A stretch of DNA of 64,000 nt from Sepiola atlantica. Taxonomy: Eukaryota; Mollusca; Cephalopoda; Sepiida; Sepiolidae. Numbering within the stretch: the stretch's first letter is position 1; every line of letters starts with the position of its first letter. Under the pieces are notes generated by a model. It was not told where the DNA came from, made no database searches, and saw only the letters and a list, made by a program, of their open reading frames with translations. This document shows positions 10,210 to 20,559 of the stretch, piece by piece. A program made the translations under genes and the position numbers. The stretch spans positions 74,534,945-74,598,944 of the forward strand of contig OY744523.1 in the NCBI GenBank assembly GCA_963556195.1, read 5' to 3'.

Positions 10210-11495
10210 TGTGGACATGTAAAACGTCGGGAAGGAAAATACAAACTCGGAGTTTAGAGAAAACAAGTATATTAAAAAAGTATAATATAACAGAAAACAG
10301 TATAGACTGATGTTGTTTCAAGTACTCAATTCTTTCCCACCGCAGGGATATGTGGCACAAGGCCTGAAGGTGGGAAAAAGTCAAGACATCGCCCCATCGA
10401 CATGCACCGGTCAGGGCGCCTCAGGCAGTGAGTAATAAACTTACTGCACCCCAAAGAGGGGAGGAAAAGTCTGGGAGAGTGGACCTCTTAAGATTACACA
10501 TGACTAATACCTGTGCTCTACAGATAAAAGGCCACCAAAATGGCTCAGTTCATGTCGGACTGATTGTCGAGAATCACTCCTCGACTGGTATTTACCAGTT
10601 CGAAGTCTCTAAGCAACTGACGTTACAGGAAGACCGCACGGTCTGGTGTGGACCCATGTACTTAATTTCTTTCGACGACAGCAATATGTGACACAAGGTC
10701 GGAAGGTGGGGGAAAAGTCAAGCCAGCGCCCCTAAAGAAGAAGCACTCTGGCTTAGGAAAATAGCCTGAGCAACTCCGTCGGCATTCCCCGGCCAGACAG
10801 TAAGCAATAAACTTACTTTACCCCAAAGACAGGAGGTAAGGCTTAGGAGGGTGCACATCCTAGGACAACCCAGGACAATATACCTCAGCCCGGCAGATAA
10901 AAGGCCACCGAAATGGCCCAGTTCCTGCCAGACTAATTGTCGAGAATGAATCCTCCACTGGTATTACCTAATCCCGACGTCCTCAATCAACCGGGGTTAA
11001 TGAAAGACTGAACAGGATTATGCGATGCCCAGGTATTTAATCGCTTCCCACAAAGCAATATGTGACACAAGGTCGGAAAGTGGGGAGATCAAGCCAGCCA
11101 GCGCCCCTAAAGGAGGAGCACTCTGGCCTATCAAACATAGCCTGGCCAACCCCGTCGGCATTCCCCGGTAAGGGCGCCTCAGGCAGCAAGCAATAAACTT
11201 ACCCCTCCCCAAAGAGGGAAGGCAAGGCCTGGGAGGGTGCACCTCCTAGGAAAACCCAGGACAATATACCACAGCCCGGCAGATAAAAGGCCAACTAAAT
11301 GGCCCAGTTCCTGCCGGACTGATTGTCGAGAACGAATCCTCGACTGGTATTACACATCCCGAAGTCCTCAATCAACCGAAGTTAATGAGAGACTGAACAG
11401 GATTATGCGAGGCCCAACACTGAGAGGCAGGTGCTCTTAGCATTTATGGTGAGTGGAAGAGTTCAAGTAGTCCGTATAGGAAAGGTACCATAACA
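10210..11495 (-). repeat. 3' LTR with three tandem modules
   Basis: About 1.29 kb. Shares its inner end (cggagttt-agagaaaacaagta) and outer end (taccataaca) with the right LTR. It contains three successive copies of a module that can be indexed by tgtg(g/a)cacaagg at 10351, 10687 and 11061, so periods are about 336 and 374 bases. Each holds a GC-rich core around 'gtcggcattccccgg', 'agcaataaactta' and 'aaagaggg'. Extra modules explain why this LTR is longer than its partner. Confidence 0.8.
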
Positions 11496-11509
11496 CCCCC
11501 TCGCATACC
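11496..11509 (-). other. Polypurine tract
   Basis: On the - strand it reads GGTATGCGAGGGGG and abuts the LTR start TGTTATGG. This fixes both the boundary and the strand of the element. Confidence 0.75.
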
Positions 11510-11671
11510 TTACGTCCTCAGGAATCACAGTATTGTTTCCGTTTTGTGTTGCCGCTATTCTGAGGCTGCTTGAAATAGCTATATATCGAAAGTGTCGTAT
11601 CATATAACCATATCAGTGTCTTCCGATTGTCGTTCCATCATTTGGTTTAGGTGTTTCTTATGAGAGAACTG

Positions 11672-11875
11672 TCAGCTTCTATCAAAATAAGATTTGATAT
11701 CCCCTAGGTTTTCATTATAGATTCTGATTTTGGAGCACATCTTTAAACTTCGACATTCGACTTCAAGACAAGTCACCTCATGTTTCATAGTCTTCAGCTC
11801 TTCTAAGACATCTTTGAGTTTCAACTTTAGCGATTCCAGCTCTGGAACTATGAGTTCACTCTCTTTAACCTTCAA
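11672..11875 (-). pseudogene. Coiled-coil frame in the retroelement interior
   Basis: A 67-residue open frame with heptad spacing of Leu, Ile and Val and many Lys and Glu residues, typical of a coiled coil. It occupies the place where RT would be expected after the protease. The preceding sequence in the same region also reads as Lys/Glu-rich, with stops, so a longer coiled-coil protein may once have existed. I do not recognise a family. It may be a captured or element-specific sequence, or chance. Confidence 0.35.
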
Positions 11876-12099
11876 CTAGTTATCCAAAAATGACTTTATT
11901 GATTTCAGTTTAGTGTTAACTATTTGCAACTTGAATTTTGTGTGCTTATGTGCTTTAATTTCTGCAGACAATTTATTTTCTATTCATTTCGTACGATTTT
12001 AATGGTTGAAACAAATTCCTTATTTCGCTGTTTCGACTCGGTCGCCAGATTTTTTATCTTTTGATCAAAAGTGTTGGTTGCTAACCCTTATTTGTTGAA

Positions 12100-12335
12100 C
12101 TGCTGCATGAAGTCTGTGCCAAATAAATTGTTGGTATTTTTTAATACAAACATTTTTACTTTTTTGATAGTTGGGTTTAAAGTAATGTCGGTCATAATTT
12201 CACCCTCGAATTAAATTGTCTTCACCAGTTACTGTTCTGGCTATTTTATTAATTCTTAGCATGGTTGGTTTATCTAACATTCTCGATGTACGCATGTTGA
12301 TAATCGACACCAGAATCTAATTTTCTTTTTTCTTT
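12100..12335 (-). pseudogene. Retroelement protease remnant
   Basis: On the - strand the sequence contains KLDSGVDYQHAYI near 12290-12330, whose DSG fits the retropepsin D(S/T)G site. Further on is EIMTDITLNPTIKK and then KNTNNLFGTDFMQQF near 12110-12190, which resembles the region just after the protease in one group of Gypsy elements. Stops interrupt it. Confidence 0.55.
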
Positions 12336-12399
12336 TTTATTTAGGATTTATACCTGTACATATTCTCTGATAATTCTGCCGCCATGTTTGTTCGTTTTT

Positions 12400-13245
12400 A
12401 TTGATTTAACCCGACTTTTATTTCCTCTATTACTCCTGCAATGTGAACTCTTGTGTCCAACTTTATTACAAGTTAGACAGGTTTTAAAACAGTATGGGAA
12501 ACCCTTTACCTAATGAAGGTATCCACCACAGAAACACTGGCAAGGTAGTAATTTATCCTGTTTTTTATCTGGCTTGCTTTTGTAGAAGCGTGAGAATAAT
12601 TTCTCTTTTTGGTTTGAATTGATTTTGAAAGAGAGTTGAAATGTGATTTCTGACGTACTTTCATATGTGCGCAATGCCCGACTCTTCAATGTCTTGCGGA
12701 TCCTGTTTAACACTTACACATCTCTGGTAGGCTTCGGCTAATTTTTGTAATGTTATATTTGGCTCACTTTTCAACTTGTTTAGACCCCTACGTGTGATAT
12801 CTGCGTCTTTTTCTGATACAAGTCTTTGCACGAAAATTAAATATTTAAAGTTATCTGCGCTATGTTCAGCTAATTTGAAATCGTCACACTGTATTAACGA
12901 TTGACGCAAAATTTGCGTAGTATTTACGATCTTTTTCGCTTCAATTCAAACACTTCCACTGTTTGTTGAACAAAGATGTTTTTTGCTGAATAATTCTTTT
13001 AAAGGTTCAACCGCTTCAAAAAAAGGCAAGTCACTAGTTCTTCGGTGTCAAATAAAATCCACGAATTTAGTATTTTCTGTGGTCCATAATTTTCGAAGCA
13101 GATGGAGAACATTTTTAGAGTTTATCCAATTTTAACAACTTATTTTGCATAGATCCTCATACCTTCTGAAATATAAAGCAAATGTTTTATCCTCGTCTGA
13201 GGAATAAGCGAAATTGTCAATTGCACTCCAAGCGGCATTCTGCAA
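12400..13245 (-). pseudogene. gag of the second LTR retroelement (broken)
   Basis: Fragments in order on the - strand: DNFAYSSDEDKTFALYFRRY near 13150-13220, KFVDFI near 13055, then an open frame 12661-12909 with DDFKLAEHSADNFKYLIFVQ and TLQKLAEAYQRCVSVKQ. A zinc knuckle, CLTCNKVGHKSSHC, lies near 12432-12473. This succession is typical of gag in a widespread Gypsy group. Stops and frame changes are present throughout, so no capsid protein could be made. Confidence 0.75.
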
Positions 13246-13249
13246 AAAG

Positions 13250-14148
13250 CATTTTCGTTTTCGTTACTTTGACCCCTATGCGATATTGTTTGAATTAATA
13301 CTTCAATCTTTTGATCGGCTTATTTTGTTGTTCCAGAAGTCTTTCTTCAGCTTCTTTTTTGTTTGCCCCAGAAGTCTTTATTCGGCTTCTTTTTTCTGTT
13401 CTATTTGTTATTCGTCAGAGTTTTGTCGTTGTTCCAGTATTTTTTGATTATTTTCTAATTTTTCTTAATTTTATAATGTCTTTTTCAGTTTCTTTTTTTA
13501 TAAAGATTTTTTTCTTCAGTTTCTTTTTTTTTGTTCCAAATATCTTTCTACATCTTTTTTAGTTTTAGTTGTTGTTGCATTTGTTATTTCACGACTTATG
13601 TTGCTTTAAAATCTTCCATTTTAAAGTGTGTTTTTATAGAATACGGCTTTTAGAAAGACTTTCTTTTATATTACGTTGGTAACGTAATCTTAGTTGTAAA
13701 AAGAGAACGAAAGTATAAAACCATTTTCTTTTCTTCGACAAAAGAAAATCACTGTTTTAGTACGCTTTTCACGTAACCGTAGAATTTACGGTCGGCACTT
13801 TAGTCAACAGAAATAATAAGGTTTTAATTTTTTTCGGCGGCAGGACTTTTCTCTTTTGAAGTGAAAAGAACATCTCATGTATTCCCTTCTTGTTATAAAT
13901 AAACACAGTGCCGGAATAGCAATACAAAACTCACTGACTTTCCGTTTTTCAGAGAAAATAAGTTTGTTTTTTTACGTATTTTTCTTTCTTATTGGTCCGC
14001 CGGAAAAGCCAATTTCTTAGAACTTGGACGTTGTCGGGGGAATTTTCCGTCGATTTCTCCATGTTTGTCCTTTATAAGGTTGTCAAAAAAACTTAATATA
14101 CCTTGTCACCAGTTGTGATGTTCATTTTAAAGTTCTCAAGTATCCCTT
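13250..14148. other. 5' untranslated part of second LTR element
   Basis: T- and C-rich on the + strand (A- and G-rich on the sense strand), with repeats of the type 'ttcttcagcttctttttt' at 13325-13520. It lies between gag and the right LTR. Open frames here are low-complexity and I give them no function. Confidence 0.5.
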
Positions 14149-14168
14149 GCTGTATCTCGTCGCCAGTT
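14149..14168 (-). other. Candidate primer-binding site
   Basis: On the - strand ACTGGCGACGAGATACAG follows the 5' LTR end. TGG at the LTR border is the usual complement of a tRNA CCA end. A second similar stretch (AACTGGTGACAAGG) lies at about 14102-14115, perhaps a partial duplication of the site. Confidence 0.5.
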
Positions 14169-14170
14169 GT

Positions 14171-14961
14171 TGTGTGCCCGTAAAAGGTCCTGAAGTAAAA
14201 CACGAACTCGGAGTTAAGAGAAAACAAGTATATTGAAAAATGTATAATACAACAGAGAACAAGAGTGGAAAGGAAGTAAATACTTTGAACCCCACCAGTC
14301 TATGCTAAACTGATGTGCTTCGAAGTATTTATTTCCTTTCCACCGCAGGAATATGTGACACAAGGCCTCAAAGTGGAAAGAGTCAAGCCAGCGCCCATAA
14401 AGAAAGAGCAGTTAAATCTTTTAAAAATTGCCTAGAAATCCCGTCGGCGTTCACCGGTCGGGGCGCCTTAGGCAGTAAGCAATAAACTTACTCCACACAA
14501 AGATGGGAGGCAAGGCCTGGGAGTGTCGACCTCCTGGAAGTACCTTGGACTAAAACCTCAACCCGACGGATAAAAGGCCACCCAAATGGCCCCGTTACCG
14601 TCGGACTAGTATGGTTCCAGGTAGATACCAGGAAGATGTGGCACAGGGTCGGAAGGTGGGATAATCAAGCAAGCTCTCATAAAGAATGAGCACTCTGACC
14701 TCTAAAACATTGCCTGGGCAGCCCCGTCGGCATTCCCTAGTTGGAGCGTCTAAGGCAGTAAGCAATAAACTTACTCCGCCCAAAGAGGGGAGGCAAGGCC
14801 TGGAAGAGTGGACCTCCTAAGACTACTCAGGACTAATGCCCCAGACCGACAGATAAAAGGCAACCAAAATAGCCTAATTCCAACACTAAGATGCATTTTC
14901 TCTCAGTATTTATGGTGAGTGAAAGAGTTCAAGTAGTTCGTATTGGTAAGATACCATAACA
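14171..14961 (-). repeat. 5' LTR with two modules
   Basis: About 790 bases. Matches the left LTR at both ends. Two module copies are marked by tgtg(a/g)cacaggg-like anchors at 14354 and 14637. It ends taccataaca at 14961. The pentamer ataat follows directly at 14962 and also lies at 10202-10206, three bases outside the left LTR, a possible but imperfect target duplication. Confidence 0.75.
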
Positions 14962-16449
14962 ATAATAAAAGTGAACGCGAGTGTCTCCGGTTCCCTTCAA
15001 TAATCACACATGCAAATCAAATTTTTGAGAACAAAGAAGCGGAGGCTTAATCTTAATAATATCTGATGATAATAAAACAGAAAAAAAGAATAACCACGTA
15101 TGCAAATTTCATTTTATGAGAAAGGAAAGGGAGAAATAAACTTAAAAATAACTGATAATAAAAAGGAAAGGAAATAATTTATTTCCTTTTTAACATAGAC
15201 ACAAACATATCCCCTTATTATTATTATTAGTAATAATAATAATAGTAATGTTAATAGTAATAGTATTATAAGTACTTTTGTTTTGTTGTTTAGTATGTAA
15301 TAGTACTAATATTATTAGTAATCTTATTTTGTTTCTTTTTCTTATCGATTAGTTTTATAATCTTATAAATAAGTTTAGTCTTTCTTTCTAATCGATTAAT
15401 TTTATTTCAATGATTTCGAATACGTAAAAGGAATAAAATTGCGAAGTGATTGCGAGCAGACGAAGTCAGTTAGTTGTATATAAATGTAAAATCAGCCTAA
15501 AGTACTCCTCAATAAGAATACGTACACTGTGTAATCGTCTGTATAGAAGGACACACTTTTGATAACTCATATTAACATATTATTGTTATTGTACAAGAAA
15601 GCGATTGGAAAATAGAATTCTGTTTCCTCACATGGAATGTACTGTATTAAACAAAAATTAAGATGAACATCCTGATGCAAGCTCTAAAGTTGACATTCTT
15701 GTTACATTTTGAAGAAGGTTAAACGTATTCTTCGAAAAGGATCAAACTTTTATTGTACTTATATTTTTGCAAAGATTTGCAGAGGAATTTGTTCATAGAA
15801 CAACACAATGACCTTCACAGTCTGTTCATTCTCTTGTTGAAAGAAGCTTTAGTTTAGCAAAAAAATGTAACAACAAAAACATACGAGTAGATATATTTTT
15901 TATAAATTAAAAAAAAGCCCTATTCAAGTAAACACCCAGAAACACATATTCTATGTAATTAAGTATTATTTTCTGTACTTTTACTGACGAAAGTTTCTTT
16001 ATAATACTGTTATTGCATTATACGTTTTTTGCAACGCTTCCAAATTGTGACGTATCTTCTGAGTTTTTTCTTCTGTTCCTTTTTTAAATGAGTCTGGATT
16101 TTCGTTTGGAAAGAAGAAAACCAGAAGAGAAAGAATAAAGTAGATATTAAACCGATAGGTAATCGAAAGAATGCTCATAAAAACGATGAAAGGAGAAGAG
16201 CTGGCATTGCGTATGGGTTCTTTTAAATTAGCCGTGTATCAATTCTCTGCTATTAATATGTATTTCTTCATGTCTTTTTATTAACCTTCTTGGAAAATGA
16301 ATGGTTGAAAGAACACGATGAAAGAGGCCGACGTATTCTCCATGAAAAACAAAAGCAAGAAAATACAAAAACAAATCCACAAGAAAAATATAAATATATT
16401 TCGAAAGAATAGAAATGGCGCCTCTCAATATGCGTCCTATTTGCACGTT
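14962..16449. other. AT-rich DNA, no gene seen
   Basis: Contains TAT/TAA-rich stretches near 15205-15330 and a short palindrome of the form aaaggaaat-aat-tatttccttt near 15165-15190. No supported gene or element. Confidence 0.5.
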
Positions 16450-17405
16450 TAGGGATTACAATTCTATTTAAAACGCAGATATGACAGACCATGGAAAATG
16501 CTATTATAAACATACGTGACAGATTAAAACACATACTATCTGAAACTTAAGTGTGATAGGCGAACGAAAATACTATTTAGAATGTAAGTGTGATAGACCA
16601 ACGAAAATATTATTGCAACTTTAAGCGTGACAGAGCAACGAACACACTATTTCTAATTTAACATGAAAGAGCAAGGAAAATGCTATTTCAAACTAAAGCA
16701 TAACGGACCAATGAATATGCTATTTTAAACTTAAGCATGATAGACCAATGAAAATGATATTTCAACTAGGAGCCACAGAGAATAATCAACGTGATATTTC
16801 AAATTTAAGCATGATAAACAAATGCAAACGCTATTTCCAACTTAAGAATAACAGAGCAATAGATATGATACTTCAACCATAAGCTTGACAAGAGAACAAC
16901 TTACGTTAGACATATACATAAGAATGCTATTTTTACGTTAAGCGTGACAGACGAATGGAAATGCTATTTCAACCGTAAGCGTTTCAAGCCAACGAAGATG
17001 CTATTTCAAACTGTACACTAACATACTAATGAAACTGGACTTTTCAACCTTAAGCGTTACAAAACGACAAACATGCTATTTCAAACTTAAGCATAACAGA
17101 CCTATGAAAATACTATTTCTAACTTAACATGACAGGCGATTGAAAATACTATTTCAAACTTAAGCGTAACAGAAAAACTTAGATGCCTTATCTAACTTAA
17201 GCATCATATAAAAAGGGAAATACTATTTGAAATTAAAGCGTGATAAAGCCAGGAAAATGATATATCAAAGTTAAGCATAGCAGACGAATGGGAATGCTAT
17301 TCTAACGATAAGCGCTATAGACTAACAAAAATGTTATTTCAAATTTGAACATGACGGACGAATGAAAAAACTATTTCAACCTTCAGCCTGAGAAATCAAC
17401 GAGCA
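16450..17405. repeat. Degenerate ~37-bp minisatellite
   Basis: Roughly 25 diverged tandem copies of a unit with the pattern ctatttcaaacttaagc, then gtgacaga, then ccaatgaaaatg. Neighbouring start-to-start distances are 36-37 bases in the better-preserved part (for example around 17090-17165). Copies differ at many positions and some are disrupted, so the array is old. The unit contains the palindrome cttaag. Confidence 0.85.
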
Positions 17406-17458
17406 GGAGAGCATAGGATTCCTGAATTTATCCTAGGAAACGCCCGGGTCTTATTGCT

Positions 17459-17460
<2 letters not shown>

Positions 17461-17527
<67 letters not shown>
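17461..17527. repeat. (TA)n microsatellite
   Basis: About 33 TA units immediately 5' of the Penelope-like inverted termini. Confidence 0.95.
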
Positions 17528-17530
<3 letters not shown>

Positions 17531-17633
17531 ATTGTTGTTGTTTCCTGGATGTTTATTCAATGAAACTCCAGTTTTTATATAATAGTGCCCAATAATAAGT
17601 AGAGCTGTATTTTAGTATAAATTCCTTTATTTA

Positions 17634-17832
17634 TACAAATGTTTTTGGCTACATATGTGCATACATGTTTCGGTTGCGATCATATTCGAAATCAAACCTC
17701 ATCAAGCTATTCCTTTATCTTTCCTAGTATAAATAACTAGATTTTCAGTTGTAAGATAATTCGATGAAGTTGGATTTTCAAAGAGATCGAAACCGAAACA
17801 TGTATGTACATATGTAGCCAAAAATATTTGTA
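17634..17832. mobile_element. Inverted pair of Penelope-like termini
   Basis: Arms 17634-17681 and 17785-17832 are near-exact reverse complements (48 bases) around a ~100-base spacer. Each arm holds a hammerhead-like core when read outward. On the - strand 17705-17667 has TTGATGA, then GGTT...AACC, then GAAAC. On the + strand 17761-17799 has TCGATGA ... AACCGAAAC. Penelope-like elements are known to carry hammerhead motifs in their terminal repeats. TA arrays lie on both sides. Confidence 0.5.
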
Positions 17833-18858
17833 TATATATAAAACATAATATAAATATATATATATGTATATAAAGTAATTAAGTTCAAATATATTGATAA
17901 AATTAACTTAACACCATTTTGTTAAAAAGGTGCTCAATACAAAGTAGAGCTTTTGAATGTTACTAGTATCTTGCATACCTGTGCACTCATGATATAGTTA
18001 TGTGTCACATGTAAGTGAAACTTTTTTTTCAGAATTTTGTTTTGTAAGATTAGATTTCATTTTTTCTTAAAATAGGAGGTTTTGAAATTTTTAATTAATT
18101 CTTCTTAGTATAAGATTGATAGGTTTAGTGAATACAAATTACATTTTTTAATTGACAGGTTTAAGTATGAATTATCTATTAGCCTCAGTCAATTTTTTGA
18201 ATGAACATTTGATTGGGGATAGATTTTTCCTCAGACCTGACTGTTATTTTATTTCTTAGTAATTCTATGCTTGCTAATTTACATAATTGGGCTATCACAG
18301 TGGGGTTTGTAGAAATACTATTTGAATTTAAGTATTATATTGTTTTTACTAAATTTTTATTTGATAAAATTATTATGTTATGACTTGATACATTAAAGAA
18401 TAGCTAATTTTCTATCTTTGCTATTATAAATTACTAGATTTAGTAAGCACTAATCAAATCTTCTAATTACCGGTTCTAAGTATAACAATAGGAGTAAATG
18501 TAATTCAGGATAGTTTTTTTTAACCCAGTAATTTAAATGCGGGGTAATGAGTGAAAGGAATGTGCATACTATTGCTAACCGTTGCCTTATAATTTGTGTA
18601 TGTAAATATTTAATGTACGATGAATAGTGTGTGGGAGAGGTGGTTTTACTTGTCTCTGGATGATGAGTGTACATAAATTTTAAGTAGTTTTTTGCGGTTG
18701 ATCTTAGTATGCGTATTATCTGGGCGATTGAAGGTTGAGGAAAAGAAGAGAGTTGAGGGGGTGAAAAGGTCTTACGCACTGCGTGTGGATTAAATGTACA
18801 TGAGTCCGGCAACTATATAAACCGTCTAATTGTAGGAAAACATACATGACATGTTTTA
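17833..18858. other. AT-rich DNA, possible Penelope remnant
   Basis: AT-rich. A 120-residue open frame on the - strand at 18450-18812 is Thr/Ser/Pro-rich and matches nothing I know. A decayed hammerhead-like core (CCAATAA, GACG...CGTC stem, GAAAC) follows at 18940-18965. Together these suggest a worn Penelope-type untranslated region, but this is only inference. Confidence 0.3.
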
Positions 18859-19020
18859 ATGTTTTCGGCTGGCAGATTTTCTTCTGTCATATTTGTTTTG
18901 TACAATTTTGATTTTAATTTCTTCACTCACTTTATAATCCCAATAAGACGTGTCAACGTCGAAACGCCGTTGATTTATCCGCGTAGACTGTTTCTAATGT
19001 TTATATCATTTTATATTTTA

Positions 19021-19022
19021 AA

Positions 19023-19085
<63 letters not shown>
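19021..19085. repeat. (CTA)n microsatellite
   Basis: About 21 units of CTA with one variant near the end. Confidence 0.95.
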
Positions 19086-19086
<1 letters not shown>

Positions 19087-19164
19087 CTGTATTGAGAACT
19101 ATTGATGTAAATACATGATATAGTATATCAGCTTATAATATTATATGTATATATACATGAAATA

Positions 19165-19188
19165 ATATATATATATATATATATATAT
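19165..19188. repeat. (AT)n microsatellite
   Basis: Short AT run directly 5' of the 5S-like sequence. Confidence 0.9.
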
Positions 19189-19310
19189 GCATACTGCACA
19201 ATCACGTTGACACACAGGTTCCCATTAAATCACCGAAATTAAGCGACGTCGAGCCTGGCCAGTACTAAATGGGTGACCATTTGGGAATACCAGGTGCTTT
19301 ATGTGGTCTC
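19189..19310 (+). pseudogene. 5S rRNA-like sequence
   Basis: About 120 bases align by eye over the full length of metazoan 5S rRNA. Recognisable blocks are ATCACGTTGA, AAATCACCGAAATTAAGC, GTCGAGCCTGGCCAGTACT, GGGTGACCATTTGGGAATA and CCAGGTGCTTTATG. The internal promoter region is largely kept, with substitutions. There is no T-run terminator straight after it; instead sequence continues to about 19368 before a TA array. It is either a dispersed 5S pseudogene or the head of a 5S-derived SINE. Confidence 0.75.
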
Positions 19311-19367
19311 TGCTTATCTTGGCATTGATTCCAGGGGCACTCACACGTCGAAATCGACTCGAAAATT

Positions 19368-19369
<2 letters not shown>

Positions 19370-19446
<77 letters not shown>

Positions 19447-19547
19447 GCGTGATTTGTCAAAGCAAATTGTTTTTTCTTTTTCATTTTCATCGTCGGATGT
19501 AATGTGGACGGTATGTCTGTGAACGCGGCTATATCTACCCCTTTCTA

Positions 19548-19601
<54 letters not shown>
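19370..19601. repeat. Two TA microsatellites with a 110-bp spacer
   Basis: Arrays at 19370-19441 and 19552-19601. The spacer shows nothing I recognise. Confidence 0.9.
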
Positions 19602-19604
<3 letters not shown>

Positions 19605-19639
19605 CGCATGAGCGTTGAAAACTGTTGACAATTATAAAG

Positions 19640-19850
19640 CTTTCGCTTAGATCCCCGAGGAAGTGAATCTCAATTTCAATCACTGTCTGTGCTGATTGTC
19701 AGTAACCGTGTAGTCCTGAGCGCTTGTCTCAAAATTCTAGCCTGTAATTTATGAACTGCGGTCGATCACATGTGACTGCCTACAATACTCCTGCACTGAT
19801 AAGGGCAACAAGTCCGAAACAATATCGTCTGTATGTAATAAACACTTTAA
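19640..19850 (+). mobile_element. Penelope-like terminal sequence with hammerhead-like core
   Basis: At 19796-19820 the sequence reads CUGAUAA, stem GGGC/GUCC with loop aacaa, then GAAAC, one base away from the hammerhead core consensus CUGANGA...GAAA (A for G at core position 8). A second worn copy near 19659-19685 has CCGAGGA and an AGTGA/TCACT stem but has lost GAAA. Penelope-like elements are the known carriers of such motifs in animals; I see no coding part here. Confidence 0.5.
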
Positions 19851-19855
19851 TATTT

Positions 19856-20340
19856 AATAAAAAAATTTCATAGTATATATACATATACATATATATAATT
19901 TAAAAAAAAAAAATATATTTGCTTGTTCTAAAAGGGTTCAAATATATGTGGATTATTTTCATTGGCTTAGGCTAAAGTCAATCTTTTCGCACTTTAAAGG
20001 TGTGATACGAAAGTACCCGAAATCGGGGATGAAACAAGTGCACCACTCACGCATTTTGTTATATATAAATAAAAATATCGATATGTGTATATATTTGTAT
20101 GGTTTCAGTTTATTATAATTTCAGAACTACTTTATATTAATAACATCTTTTTGCTTACTTCTTGAACATTGTATTTTTCTGTCTGTGTCTGTTTGTCTCT
20201 ATGGCTGTCTGTCTCTCTGCATAGATAACATATAAAGTTATCTTGTCGGATTTTCAAAGTCAGAACCAGATAACATTTAAGCTGACACATCAAAATTTGT
20301 TTCTGACTAGCCAATTTTTATTTCGGAATTTTTTAGATGA
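19856..20340. other. AT-rich DNA, no gene seen
   Basis: Short A runs and TA-rich stretches. No supported frame or element. Confidence 0.5.
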
Positions 20341-20356
20341 GGATTGATAATTTGAA

Positions 20357-20543
20357 TAATTTTGGTTATTCGGACTACATTTCTCATCTTGAGTGTTATC
20401 ATCACTACGTTTCGGCCGCTGTAACCTCCGGCCATTTTCAGGTGTCTCTGAGATACACCTAAAAAGGCCAAAGGTTACAGCGGCCGTAACGTTGTGATGA
20501 TAACACTCAAGATGAGAAATGTAGTCCGAATAACCAAAATTAT
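20357..20543. mobile_element. Foldback element with hammerhead-like arms
   Basis: Arms of about 88 bases (20357-20445 and 20453-20543) are reverse complements with few mismatches and almost no spacer. On the - strand, 20441-20409 reads CTGAAAA, then GGCCG...CGGCC, then GAAAC, close to a hammerhead core with a good stem II. The right arm carries the mirror copy with GTAAC in place of GAAAC. The same family recurs, with a longer interior, at 28191-28700. Confidence 0.7.
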
Positions 20544-20559
20544 ACAAATAGCCAACTTT

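Larger units (their letters stand above)
10210..14961 (-). mobile_element. LTR retrotransposon with gag-protease only
   Basis: Two direct long terminal repeats (10210-11495 and about 14171-14961) enclose 2.7 kb. Read on the - strand, each LTR starts TGTTATGGTA. The purine tract GGTATGCGAGGGGG lies directly before the left (3') LTR, and ACTGGCGACGAGATACAG follows the right (5') LTR at the primer-binding position. Both signals agree on the - orientation. The internal region encodes gag and the start of a protease, then a coiled-coil frame; I see no RT, RNase H or integrase. It is therefore non-autonomous or deleted. The coding frames carry stops. Confidence 0.8.

Noticed and set aside
18450..18812. 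120-residue - strand frame as a host gene
   Set aside because: No recognisable domain, Thr/Ser/Pro-rich, in AT-rich repeat sequence next to Penelope-like motifs. More likely chance or element-derived.
19225..19683. Open frames reading IYIYIY or YIYI on both strands
   Set aside because: They are translations of TA microsatellites (also at 9053-9349, 50562-50816, 53705-54078 and 62182-62446), not genes.
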